Below, one piece after another: positions 33,865-41,696 of a DNA stretch of 64,000 nucleotides. The notes beneath the pieces were generated by a model. It was not told the origin of the DNA. It saw nothing but the letters and a program-made list of their open reading frames with translations, and did no database searches. Each line of letters opens with the position of its first letter. Position 1 is the stretch's first letter. The stretch is from Flavobacterium sp. CF136 (lineage in GTDB: Bacteria > Bacteroidota > Bacteroidia > Flavobacteriales > Flavobacteriaceae): positions 1 through 64,000 of the forward strand of contig NZ_AKJZ01000027.1 of assembly GCF_000282055.1 (NCBI RefSeq), given 5' to 3'. The position numbers were made by a program, and so were the translations under genes.

Positions 33865-34584
33865 ATGAAAAATAGAATCATTAAACACAGCATAGCAGCA
33901 ATTGTATTTCTAATTACAATTGCTGGCTTTTCCCAAAATGAAAACAGTAATACTTTGCCTTTAGATTCGTTTTACACAAAAATAAAAAGTCAGCAAAAAC
34001 CACAAATCATTGATGCGCGAGCTCCGGAAGAATTTGCTTTAAATCATATCGAAGGTGCCATCAATTTTAATCTGCAGTCGAAAGATTATGATAAATATAT
34101 TGCAAAATTAGACAAATCAAGGCCTGTATTTATCTATTCAATTGCAGCTGGCAGAAGCGTGCAGCTGGAAAAAGAATTATTAAAAACCGGTTTTAAGGAA
34201 GCTTATAGTTTAGAAGGTGGTATTGCGAATTGGATTGGAGGTGGAAAACCCTTTTATGCCAATTCAAAAAGCAAATTATCAATAGCTGAATACAACAAAA
34301 TCATTGCTGATAACAATACTGTTTTGGTTGACATCGGATCTGTATATTGTGGTGCCTGCAAAAAAGTAAAGCCTGTTTTAGAGACTATTAGGGCTCAATA
34401 CGGAGATAATTTAAAAATTGTAGAAATAGATTTAGAAGATAACCCACAAGTCATAGCAGATCTGAAAACAGTAAAAGTTTTTCCGACCTTGATTTTGTAT
34501 CAAAAGGGAAAAATCACTTTCAAAAAAGATGGATTGGGTGATTTGAAAAAAGATGTTGATTTCGCTTTGGCTCAAAATAATTAA
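33865..34584 (+). CDS. Periplasmic rhodanese-like and thioredoxin fusion
   Basis: After a signal peptide (cleavage near FSQ) there is a rhodanese-like domain (residues 35-130) and then a thioredoxin domain with the CGAC active site at Cys162-Cys165. In the rhodanese loop the usual CxxGxR nucleophile is replaced: IYSIAAGRS has Ser92 where Cys is expected. It probably binds rather than transfers sulfur, or uses the thioredoxin pair. It starts 6 bp after the hydroxylase gene. Confidence 0.82.
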   Translation: MKNRIIKHSIAAIVFLITIAGFSQNENSNTLPLDSFYTKIKSQQKPQIIDARAPEEFALNHIEGAINFNLQSKDYDKYIAKLDKSRPVFIYSIAAGRSVQLEKELLKTGFKEAYSLEGGIANWIGGGKPFYANSKSKLSIAEYNKIIADNNTVLVDIGSVYCGACKKVKPVLETIRAQYGDNLKIVEIDLEDNPQVIADLKTVKVFPTLILYQKGKITFKKDGLGDLKKDVDFALAQNN

Positions 34585-34846
34585 TAAAATCATTTCTGAT
34601 CAATTTAGGGGGAATTAATCAGGAATACTATAAAACATATTAAGTGGTTAAGTTTGTTTGTTTTGTTTTTTGCTATCCTGCAAGTCTCTAAAAACTTGCA
34701 GGTTATCAATTTAAAATCATAAATATCAAGCCAAAAGTTTTATTCGGCTAAAGCCAATTTCAATCGCAAATTAGTTTCTCCAGCTAAAGCAGGAAACTAT
34801 TCAACACTAAATTTTAAAGAAAATACTTTAAATCATTCAACTAAAA
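34585..34846. other. Gap with small palindromes before yeiH
   Basis: The 262-bp gap holds a CTGCAAGT/ACTTGCAG hairpin (about 34679-34702) and GGCTAAAGCC-like and CAGCTAAAGCAG-like short dyads. I see no reading frame or clear promoter match. Confidence 0.4.
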
Positions 34847-36109
34847 ATGTCAAATAATACAAAACAATTTACCCTTCACGAAGACTGGACAGTCGTACTT
34901 CTGGGATTTCTAATAATTGGAATTTCTCTTTTTATATTTCTTCCTGAAGTTCCGGTATTCAAATGGTCCAACGGAACCGATTTACTGAAGGATGTATTTT
35001 CCATCGGAAATTTGCAAATTCTGTTAGTTCAATTTATTTACCTGATTGTTATAGGAAGCATAGCTGCATTTTTAATAGGGAAATCAGTAAAAAACTTTTT
35101 ATTGGGTTTTCCAATCGTATACCTGTTGACTGTTTTTGCTTTGGTTATTGCAGGAAATACAACCATTAAAGGACTCAATTTAGAAGCCGTAATTTTTAGT
35201 TTGATTATTGGTCTGGCAATAGGGAATTTTTTCAGGCTTCCTGAATGGTTTCGCTCTGCCTTATCTACAGAAACTTTCGTAAAAATCGGTTTGGTTTTAT
35301 TGGGAACCAGTGTGATTTTTTCAGACATTTTGAAAGCAGGTTCTTTAGGATTAATTCAGGCTTTGATTGTGGTTTTATCGGTTTGGTATTTTGCCTTTTG
35401 GATGTGTAAGAAGCTAAAAGTCGATGATGAATTAACGATGATGATTTCGAGTGCTGTTTCTATCTGCGGGGTTTCGGCAGCAATTGCAACCTCGGGCGCG
35501 ATCAAAGGAGATTCAAAAAAGCTGTCGTATGTAATTTCTATGGTATTGGTAACCGCCATCCCGATGATGATTTTCATGCCAATCATTGCCAAATATTTTA
35601 ATTTCCCTGAAGAAGTTACCGGAGCCTGGCTAGGCGGCAGTATTGATACTTCCGGGGCTGTTGTGGCATCTGGTTCTTTGGTAGGAGAAACTGCTTTGAA
35701 AATTAGTACCATTGTCAAATTTTCACAAAATGTTTTACTGGGATTAGCCGCTTTTGCAATTTCTGTTTATTGGACATACACGCACAATAAATCTTCTGAA
35801 GCTGTTGCATCAAAACCTACGTTAGGTGTTATTTGGGAGCGTTTTCCAAAGTTTGTCCTTGGTTTTATTATAGCCTCATTAGTGTTCTCTTTCTTATTAA
35901 CTTCTGAAACAAGAGATACGGTAAAAGACAGTTTGAAAAATCTGCAGGGAATTTGGTTTGCTTTGGCTTTTACCAGTATTGGATTAGAAACCAACTTTAA
36001 GGATTTATTCAGCAACAATAGTAAAAAGCCTTTGTATGCATTTTTGATTGCTCAGTTTTTTAATGTGATTATTACGCTGATTATTGCCTTTTTATTATTT
36101 GGTCAATAA
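34847..36109 (+). CDS. yeiH: YeiH-family putative sulfate exporter
   Basis: A 420-residue membrane protein with about ten helices and the UPF0324/YeiH signatures VKIGLVLLGTSVIFSDIL, SICGVSAAIATSGAI, WLGGSIDTSGAVVASG and ALAFTSIGLETNF. The family is annotated as putative sulfate exporters; in E. coli its regulator YeiE responds to sulfite. Next to sulfatases and cysteine genes it fits balancing inorganic sulfur anions. A strong terminator follows. Confidence 0.88.
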   Translation: MSNNTKQFTLHEDWTVVLLGFLIIGISLFIFLPEVPVFKWSNGTDLLKDVFSIGNLQILLVQFIYLIVIGSIAAFLIGKSVKNFLLGFPIVYLLTVFALVIAGNTTIKGLNLEAVIFSLIIGLAIGNFFRLPEWFRSALSTETFVKIGLVLLGTSVIFSDILKAGSLGLIQALIVVLSVWYFAFWMCKKLKVDDELTMMISSAVSICGVSAAIATSGAIKGDSKKLSYVISMVLVTAIPMMIFMPIIAKYFNFPEEVTGAWLGGSIDTSGAVVASGSLVGETALKISTIVKFSQNVLLGLAAFAISVYWTYTHNKSSEAVASKPTLGVIWERFPKFVLGFIIASLVFSFLLTSETRDTVKDSLKNLQGIWFALAFTSIGLETNFKDLFSNNSKKPLYAFLIAQFFNVIITLIIAFLLFGQ

Positions 36110-36189
36110 TTTTAAATTTTAAAAAATTATAATTCTTTTCGCTTAAAACATCATTTTTTTGGTTTTCAAAAGTTTGAAAATGTAAAAAA

Positions 36190-36232
36190 GAGGTCTAAAA
36201 CACTAAAAATATAGTATTTTAGACTCCTTTTT
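36190..36232 (+). terminator. Terminator after yeiH
   Basis: GAGGTCTAAAA and TTTTAGACTC form a long stem with small internal mismatches around TAGTA, followed by TTTTT. It ends the yeiH transcript. The remaining 36233-36353 stretch is AT-rich with nothing recognisable. Confidence 0.7.
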
Positions 36233-36353
36233 CTGCTTTTATACCAGCAGAACAATACCTCCATATAATACTAAAAATCAATATTTTATAACTATATTAT
36301 TCCTCTTATAAAAAGCTTCTGCCCTACTATTTTAAAAAATAATTGAATATTTT

Positions 36354-36384
36354 TTTGGATATCAATATAATAAATTTAACTTTG
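36354..36384 (+). promoter_or_regulatory. Promoter of the sulfatase 3 leader
   Basis: TTTG at 36354-36357, 19-bp spacer, TAACTTTG at 36377-36384. The arrangement and the CTATAGAATTAGTAGAG box that follows (36386-36402) repeat those of 23666-23715. Confidence 0.75.
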
Positions 36385-36436
36385 TCTATAGAATTAGTAG
36401 AGTTTAAAATCATATTTAAATCAAAAAAACTACATT

Positions 36437-36523
36437 TTGAAAACAACAGAAAGCATATCATCTTACATTCTTCCTAAAAAATACACCTATAACACTTTTT
36501 GTTATATGTGCTTCTGTTGCTAA
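36437..36523 (+). CDS. Cys-rich leader peptide, copy 2 (28 residues)
   Basis: The same TTG-initiated 28-codon frame as at 23750-23836, with Ser instead of Tyr at position 9 and the same tail TFCYMCFCC. Third-position changes at codons 4, 8, 13, 16, 17 and 20 are all synonymous. Upstream of the TTG the two copies differ in length by two bases, so conservation of frame begins at this start. It precedes sulfatase 3 by 185 bp with no hairpin as clear as at copy 1. Confidence 0.7.
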   Translation: MKTTESISSYILPKKYTYNTFCYMCFCC

Positions 36524-36708
36524 ATTTTTCGTGGTTAATCCGTTACAATCGATTTTATTTTATCGAATCTAACATAAAAACGAATCTTTTAAAATCCATA
36601 AAAATTTCTTACTATATAATTCAACTTTCTGTTTGCTGCAATAATTTGTATCAAATGGCATATCAAAGTATATCCAAAAGTTAAAAAATTAAAAAATATC
36701 AAATTAAA

Positions 36709-38349
36709 ATGAAGAAAACATTTATTACCATCAACCTGATATTCACATTCGGCTTTTTTAGTCAGGCACAGACTGCGGCTTCAAAACCCAATATTATTCT
36801 GATTATGGTTGATGACATGGGCTACTCTGATTTAGGTAATTATGGTTCAGAAATTAAAACTCCTAATCTGGATAAACTCGCTGCTGAAGGTACACGATTA
36901 CGTGAATTTTACAATAACTCCATTTGCGCACCAACGAGAGCTTCTCTATTAACAGGACAATATCAGCACAAAGCAGGTGTTGGTTATTTTGATGTTAACT
37001 TAGGATTGCCTGCTTATCAGGGATATTTAAACAAAGAATCTTTGACTTTGGGAGAAGTATTCCGCTCGGGAGGTTACAGCACAATCCTGTCCGGAAAATG
37101 GCACGTAGGTTCTGAAGACAAATCGCAATGGCCAAATCAAAGAGGTTTCGATAAATTTTACGGAATCTTAAAAGGTGCTTCCAATTATTTTGACACCAAA
37201 CCTTTACCTTTCGGAAAAACACCTTATCCGGTAAGTTTAATCAGAAATAATGAAGTATTGCACCCTAAAGATGACTCCTATTATTTTACAGACGAGATTG
37301 GAAATAATGCTGTTACTTTCTTAGAGGAACAAAATAAAGAAAATAAACCTTTCTTTTTATATCTGGCATTTACAGCTCCGCATTGGCCATTACAGGCAAA
37401 ACCTGTCGACATTGCCAAATACAGAGGAAAATTTGATGAAGGCTGGGATGTTTTAAGGGAAAAAAGAATTCAAAGATTAAAAGAAAATGGCATTTTACTA
37501 TCTGGTCAAACTGTTGCACCAAGAGATCCTGAAGTACCGGAATGGAATAAATTGACGTATGACGAAAAACAATTCTGGAAAGCCAAAATGGAAGTATATG
37601 CCGCAATGGTCGACAACATGGACCAAAATGTTGGGAAAGTCTTGGAAAAAATAAAAGCCTTGAAAAAGGATAAAAATACACTAATCATTTTTATTTCAGA
37701 CAATGGTGCACAAGGTGGCTTTAATACTTATAATCCACTGGGAAGAGGACTTGTTAGAAATGATGGGCCAATAGGAACTTCAGGATCATTTGATTATCAG
37801 GAACAAAACTGGGCTTATTTGTCAAATACTCCTTTACAACAATATAAAAATAACATGCACGAAGGTGGTTTTAGCTCTCCTTTCATTGCCTGGTTTCCAT
37901 CAAAAATAAAAGCCGGACGAATTGACAAAGGTACGGGACATATTATTGACCTTGCCCCTACTTTTTATGATCTTGCCGGAATACAATATCCTCAAGAATA
38001 CAATGGTGTAAAAACAAATGCATTGGCCGGAAAAAGTTTATTGCCTGTTTTATTTGATGGTGCCACAGAAGTAAACAGAGGTACACCATTATTTTGGGAA
38101 AGAGCCGGAAACAGAGCTGCGAGGGATGGCAAATGGAAATTGGTTTCGACATATCCTTCTTATGAGTGGGAGCTTTATAATATAGAAACCGACAGAGGGG
38201 AAACAACCAATGTTGCACAACAAAATCCCGGAATAGTAAATCAGTTATCTGCTAAATATTTTGAATGGGCTGATCAGACAGGAGTGGTAGAATATAGCAA
38301 ATTCAAACTAAAAAATGAACTTATTCCGGGCGCTGCGGCTAAGAAATAA
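36709..38349 (+). CDS. Sulfatase 3 (type I, formylglycine dependent)
   Basis: The 546-residue protein has a signal peptide ending FSQAQ, the metal site IILIMVDDMGYSDLGNYG, formylglycine motif SICAPTRASLLTG with Cys73, GKWHVG and LIIFISDNGAQGG. It is close to sulfatase 1 in layout, including FDEGWDVLREKRIQRLKENGI, so one may be a duplicate of the other. It has its own transcription unit, with the same promoter and leader peptide as the SusC1 operon. Confidence 0.93.
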   Translation: MKKTFITINLIFTFGFFSQAQTAASKPNIILIMVDDMGYSDLGNYGSEIKTPNLDKLAAEGTRLREFYNNSICAPTRASLLTGQYQHKAGVGYFDVNLGLPAYQGYLNKESLTLGEVFRSGGYSTILSGKWHVGSEDKSQWPNQRGFDKFYGILKGASNYFDTKPLPFGKTPYPVSLIRNNEVLHPKDDSYYFTDEIGNNAVTFLEEQNKENKPFFLYLAFTAPHWPLQAKPVDIAKYRGKFDEGWDVLREKRIQRLKENGILLSGQTVAPRDPEVPEWNKLTYDEKQFWKAKMEVYAAMVDNMDQNVGKVLEKIKALKKDKNTLIIFISDNGAQGGFNTYNPLGRGLVRNDGPIGTSGSFDYQEQNWAYLSNTPLQQYKNNMHEGGFSSPFIAWFPSKIKAGRIDKGTGHIIDLAPTFYDLAGIQYPQEYNGVKTNALAGKSLLPVLFDGATEVNRGTPLFWERAGNRAARDGKWKLVSTYPSYEWELYNIETDRGETTNVAQQNPGIVNQLSAKYFEWADQTGVVEYSKFKLKNELIPGAAAKK

Positions 38350-38479
38350 CACGTTTTTATTTAACACATAGATACATAGGTTTCAAGCATAAAAAAGAAT
38401 ATCAAAAAGAAATACATTTCTTCCACATAGCTATGTGTGTTTTAAAAAAAGTGAAACACCTATTTTGAGTTTACAAAAA

Positions 38480-38520
38480 CTATGTTTCCAGCCTGCACTG
38501 AGCGGAGTCGAAGTGTGTTA
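38480..38520. repeat. Inverted repeat flanking cysE, left copy
   Basis: The 41-bp sequence is the reverse complement of 39461-39501 with two mismatches; 31 bp (38490-38520) are perfect. It contains the intergenic arm TGAGCGGAGTCGAAG. Only cysE lies between the copies. Confidence 0.8.
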
Positions 38521-38568
38521 AAATAATTTACACAACAGAAAAAAAATTAATGCAAAAAACAATTCCAT

Positions 38569-39393
38569 ATGAATTCATTTTATCAGGAAATAGCTAAACA
38601 GCATCAAAACTTATTAATTCTACCTCCCAAAAAATTAATACATCATTTTATTGATGAATTGTTTTGCGTTCTTTTTTCAACTACGTCAAAAACCTTGGGA
38701 AATGCAACTATTATTGAAGGTAAATTCACTGAATTAGAAATACAATTTAACGAATTAGTATTGGATTTTGCTCCTCAAAGCGACAAGAGTAATCAACAGA
38801 CCGAAACGTTTTTTGAAGCACTGCCAAACCTGCATAAAAAAGTACTAAATGATGCCCAGACCATTTTTGCAAAAGATCCGGCAGCAAAAACATTAGAAGA
38901 AGTTTTGTATTCCTATCCGGGCTTTTTTGCTATTGCAATTTATCGTTTTTCACATCAGTTGTGGGAGCAGGATTTAAAACTTCTTGCCCGTACGATTTCG
39001 GAATACGCACATATCAAAACCAGTATCGAAATTCATCCGGGAGCGCAAATAGGAAATGATTTTGCTATCGATCACGGAACCGGAATTGTAATTGGCGAAA
39101 CGGCTATTATCGGAAATAATGTGCAGATCTATCAAGGCGTGACTCTTGGTGCTTTGAGTGTAAAAAAAGAGGAAGCTTTTATAAAAAGACATCCAACAAT
39201 AGAAGACAATGTTATTATTTATGCCAATAGCACCATTCTTGGTGGACAGACAACCGTAGGCAGGGATTCCATAATCGGAGGAAACGTCTGGCTTACCTAT
39301 ACAGTTCCGTCAAATTCGGTAGTATATCACAAAAATGAAATGAAAATTAAGGACAATAATCCGTTTCCGGAACCTATTTTTTATTCGATTTAA
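38569..39393 (+). CDS. cysE: Serine O-acetyltransferase (EpsC type)
   Basis: The 274-residue protein has an N-terminal helical part (1-150, ending FAIAIYRFSHQLW) and a left-handed beta-helix with hexapeptide repeats: SIEIHPGAQIGNDFAIDHGTGIVIGETAIIGNNVQIYQGVTLGAL. These are the substrate and acetyl-CoA sites of serine acetyltransferases. It makes O-acetylserine for the cysteine synthase encoded next. A 41-bp inverted repeat brackets the gene. Confidence 0.92.
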   Translation: MNSFYQEIAKQHQNLLILPPKKLIHHFIDELFCVLFSTTSKTLGNATIIEGKFTELEIQFNELVLDFAPQSDKSNQQTETFFEALPNLHKKVLNDAQTIFAKDPAAKTLEEVLYSYPGFFAIAIYRFSHQLWEQDLKLLARTISEYAHIKTSIEIHPGAQIGNDFAIDHGTGIVIGETAIIGNNVQIYQGVTLGALSVKKEEAFIKRHPTIEDNVIIYANSTILGGQTTVGRDSIIGGNVWLTYTVPSNSVVYHKNEMKIKDNNPFPEPIFYSI

Positions 39394-39460
39394 AATTTTT
39401 AAAACCATATAAGTGATATAAGTTCATTTAAAAGTAATGCCGAAAATTTGTGAAATAATC

Positions 39461-39501
39461 TAACACACTTCGACTCCGCTCAGTGCAGGCTAGAAGCATA
39501 G
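39461..39501. repeat. Inverted repeat flanking cysE, right copy
   Basis: Reverse complement of 38480-38520 (39 of 41). Together the copies could allow inversion of the 0.98-kb segment with cysE, or are two independent insertions of the same repeat in opposite orientations. Confidence 0.8.
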
Positions 39502-39522
39502 ATTAAATTTTTAAAAGTTTTG

Positions 39523-39605
39523 TTTCACGCAGATTTGGCAGATTTAATTTTAGATTATCTGTTATGAAAATTATCTGCATAAATCTTTTTAAAATCTGCG
39601 TGAAA
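39523..39605. repeat. Intergenic dyad (TTTCACGCAGATTT arms)
   Basis: TTTCACGCAGATTT (39523-39536) and AAATCTGCGTGAAA (39592-39605) are exact inverse arms around a 55-bp centre. It is a shorter relative of the element at 11785-11896. Confidence 0.7.
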
Positions 39606-39691
39606 AAATATTTAAAAATTACACAACAGACTAAAAACTAAGATGAACTTATATCACTTATATAGTGGAAAAACAACCAAAAACCAGTATC

Positions 39692-40600
39692 ATGAAATAT
39701 CAAAATATATTAGAAACCATAGGCAATACGCCACACGTAAGGCTCAACAAACTTTTTAAAAATCATCAGGTTTGGATTAAACTGGAAAAAACAAATCCGG
39801 GTTCGAGCATCAAAGACCGAATCGCTTTGGCAATGATTGAAGATGCTGAGAAAAAAGGGCTTTTAAACCCTGATTCGGTTATTATAGAACCTACTTCGGG
39901 AAATACCGGAATTGGACTTGCCCTGGTCGCCGCAGTAAAAGGATACAAAGTGATTTTGGTGATGCCGGAATCAATGAGTTTAGAACGAAGAAAAATAATG
40001 AATGCCTATGGTGCCGAATTCGTTTTGACGCCAAGAGAGAAAGGTACTTCGGGTGCTGTAGAAAAGGCACATGAACTGGCTGCAGAAACACCAAATTCAT
40101 TTATCCCCTTACAATTTGAAAATCCGGCTAATGTTGAAGTGCATGAAAGAACAACTGCTCAGGAAATTATAAAAGATTTTCCGGATGGTATCGATTACTT
40201 AATTACAGGCGTTGGAACGGGCGGACATATTACGGGAGTTTCCAAAATATTAAAACAGCATTTTCCAAATTTGAAAACCTATGCTGTAGAACCTGCCCTT
40301 TCGCCAGTTTTGAGCGGAGGTCAGCCTTCTCCTCATCCTTTACAAGGAATTGGGGCAGGATTTATTCCGGGAGTCTTTAACGGCAAATACATTGACGAAA
40401 TTATTACTGTAGAAAAAGATGCTGCATTTGCTTACGCGAAAAAAATAACCCGTGAAGAAGGAATTTTTGCAGGTATTTCTACCGGAGCTGCACTGTCAGC
40501 TGTTTCACAAAAACTGAAAAACATTCCTGAAAATGCCGTAATTATGACTTTTAATTATGATACAGGTGAAAGGTATCTTTCGATCGACGAGTTATATTAA
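39692..40600 (+). CDS. cysK: Cysteine synthase (O-acetylserine sulfhydrylase)
   Basis: The protein is PLP-dependent: [12 protein letters not shown], the PLP lysine Lys41 in [15 protein letters not shown], the substrate loop [16 protein letters not shown], and the phosphate-binding [13 protein letters not shown]. It joins sulfide and O-acetylserine to make cysteine. I chose ATG at 39692; a GTG at 39665 would add nine residues. The cysE and cysK leaders share TTACACAACAGA, which may be a common site. Confidence 0.93.
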   Translation: MKYQNILETIGNTPHVRLNKLFKNHQVWIKLEKTNPGSSIKDRIALAMIEDAEKKGLLNPDSVIIEPTSGNTGIGLALVAAVKGYKVILVMPESMSLERRKIMNAYGAEFVLTPREKGTSGAVEKAHELAAETPNSFIPLQFENPANVEVHERTTAQEIIKDFPDGIDYLITGVGTGGHITGVSKILKQHFPNLKTYAVEPALSPVLSGGQPSPHPLQGIGAGFIPGVFNGKYIDEIITVEKDAAFAYAKKITREEGIFAGISTGAALSAVSQKLKNIPENAVIMTFNYDTGERYLSIDELY

Positions 40601-40668
40601 ACAATTTTATAATACTCTAATTGAAAATTTCACAAACCAATTAAGTAAATTTAATGAATTATTTATTT

Positions 40669-40707
40669 TTTGGCATATCATTTTTAACACATCAGTTTAC
40701 CTATAGA
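40669..40707 (+). promoter_or_regulatory. Encapsulin promoter with CTATAGA box
   Basis: TTTG at 40669-40672 lies exactly 32 bp before CTATAGA at 40701-40707, the same offset as in the two leader promoters. The -7 region reads CAGTTTAC rather than TAACTTTG. No Cys-rich frame follows in this 5' region. It suggests the encapsulin shares a regulator with the sulfatase units. Confidence 0.5.
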
Positions 40708-40775
40708 TATATTAAAAATCTATAAGACCTGACTTAACGAATCAATTAACTATAAATAAATTAAAAATTAGCAAA

Positions 40776-41696
40776 ATGGCAGAATTAAAAAAACAACAGA
40801 CCGCATTAGGAGATGTAGCAGCAAGACAATTAGCAATTGCTACACGTTCGGTTCCTCAAATTGGAACTATTAGCCCACGATGGTTAACACATTTATTGCA
40901 TTGGACACCGGTAGAATCAGGTGTATACCGCCTGAATAAGGTAAAAGACGGAAGTCATATCGAAGTTGACTGTTCAGCAAGGGACGAAAGGATTTTACCA
41001 AATACTTTTGTGGATTATATCGATAATCCTCGTGAATATAATCTTGCAGCTGTTCAGACAATTGTAGAGGTACACACACGTGTTTCTGATTTATACAGCA
41101 AGCCTTATAATCAAATTACAGAACAATTGCGTCTGGCAATTGAAACAATAAAAGAACGTCAGGAAAGCGAATTAATCAATAATAAAGATTATGGTTTATT
41201 GAGTAATGTTGCACCTTCGCAAATTATCAAAACCAGAACCGGCGCACCAACTCCTGATGATTTAGACGAATTATTAACAAAAGTATGGAAAGAACCTGGA
41301 TTCTTCTTATTGCATCCATTAGCTATCGCTGCTTTTGGCCGCGAGTGTACACGTCGTGGTGTTCCACCTCCTACTACATCATTATTTGGATCTCAATTTT
41401 TGACATGGAGGGGCATTCCGCTAATCCCTTCTGATAAATTACCTATAAAAAACGGTAAATCAAAAATCATTTTGTTACGCACAGGCGAAAGCCGCCAAGG
41501 AGTAATCGGATTGATTCAGCCTGGATTACAAGGAGAACAATCACCTGGATTATCAGTTCGCTTCATGGGAATAAACGAAAAAGCAATTGCTTCTTATTTA
41601 GTATCGCTTTATTGCTCATTGGCTATATTGGTAGATGACGCTATTGCAGTTTTAGAAGATGTAGAAATAGGAAAGTATCATGAGTACAAATACTAA
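40776..41696 (+). CDS. Family 2A encapsulin shell protein
   Basis: The 306-residue protein resembles SrpI-type family 2A encapsulins: ALGDVAARQLAIATRSVPQIGTISPRWL near the start, an HK97-like core with EVDCSARDERILPNTFVDY, FFLLHPLAIAAFGRECTRRGVPPPT and a C-terminal IALLVDDAI-like helix. Such shells self-assemble into cages of about 24 nm that hold a cysteine desulfurase. The stop overlaps the cargo gene by 17 bp. Some databases name relatives as Crp-like regulators, but no cyclic-nucleotide domain is seen here. Confidence 0.88.
   Translation: MAELKKQQTALGDVAARQLAIATRSVPQIGTISPRWLTHLLHWTPVESGVYRLNKVKDGSHIEVDCSARDERILPNTFVDYIDNPREYNLAAVQTIVEVHTRVSDLYSKPYNQITEQLRLAIETIKERQESELINNKDYGLLSNVAPSQIIKTRTGAPTPDDLDELLTKVWKEPGFFLLHPLAIAAFGRECTRRGVPPPTTSLFGSQFLTWRGIPLIPSDKLPIKNGKSKIILLRTGESRQGVIGLIQPGLQGEQSPGLSVRFMGINEKAIASYLVSLYCSLAILVDDAIAVLEDVEIGKYHEYKY

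Noticed and set aside
36499..36684. A 61-codon plus-strand frame after the second leader promoter
   Set aside because: It overlaps the conserved leader in another frame, starts with TTG, and has no counterpart at the first copy.
40776..41696. Crp/Fnr-like transcription regulator
   Set aside because: Relatives sometimes carry that name, but there is no helix-turn-helix or complete cyclic-nucleotide domain, and the overlapping desulfurase cargo gene supports an encapsulin shell.
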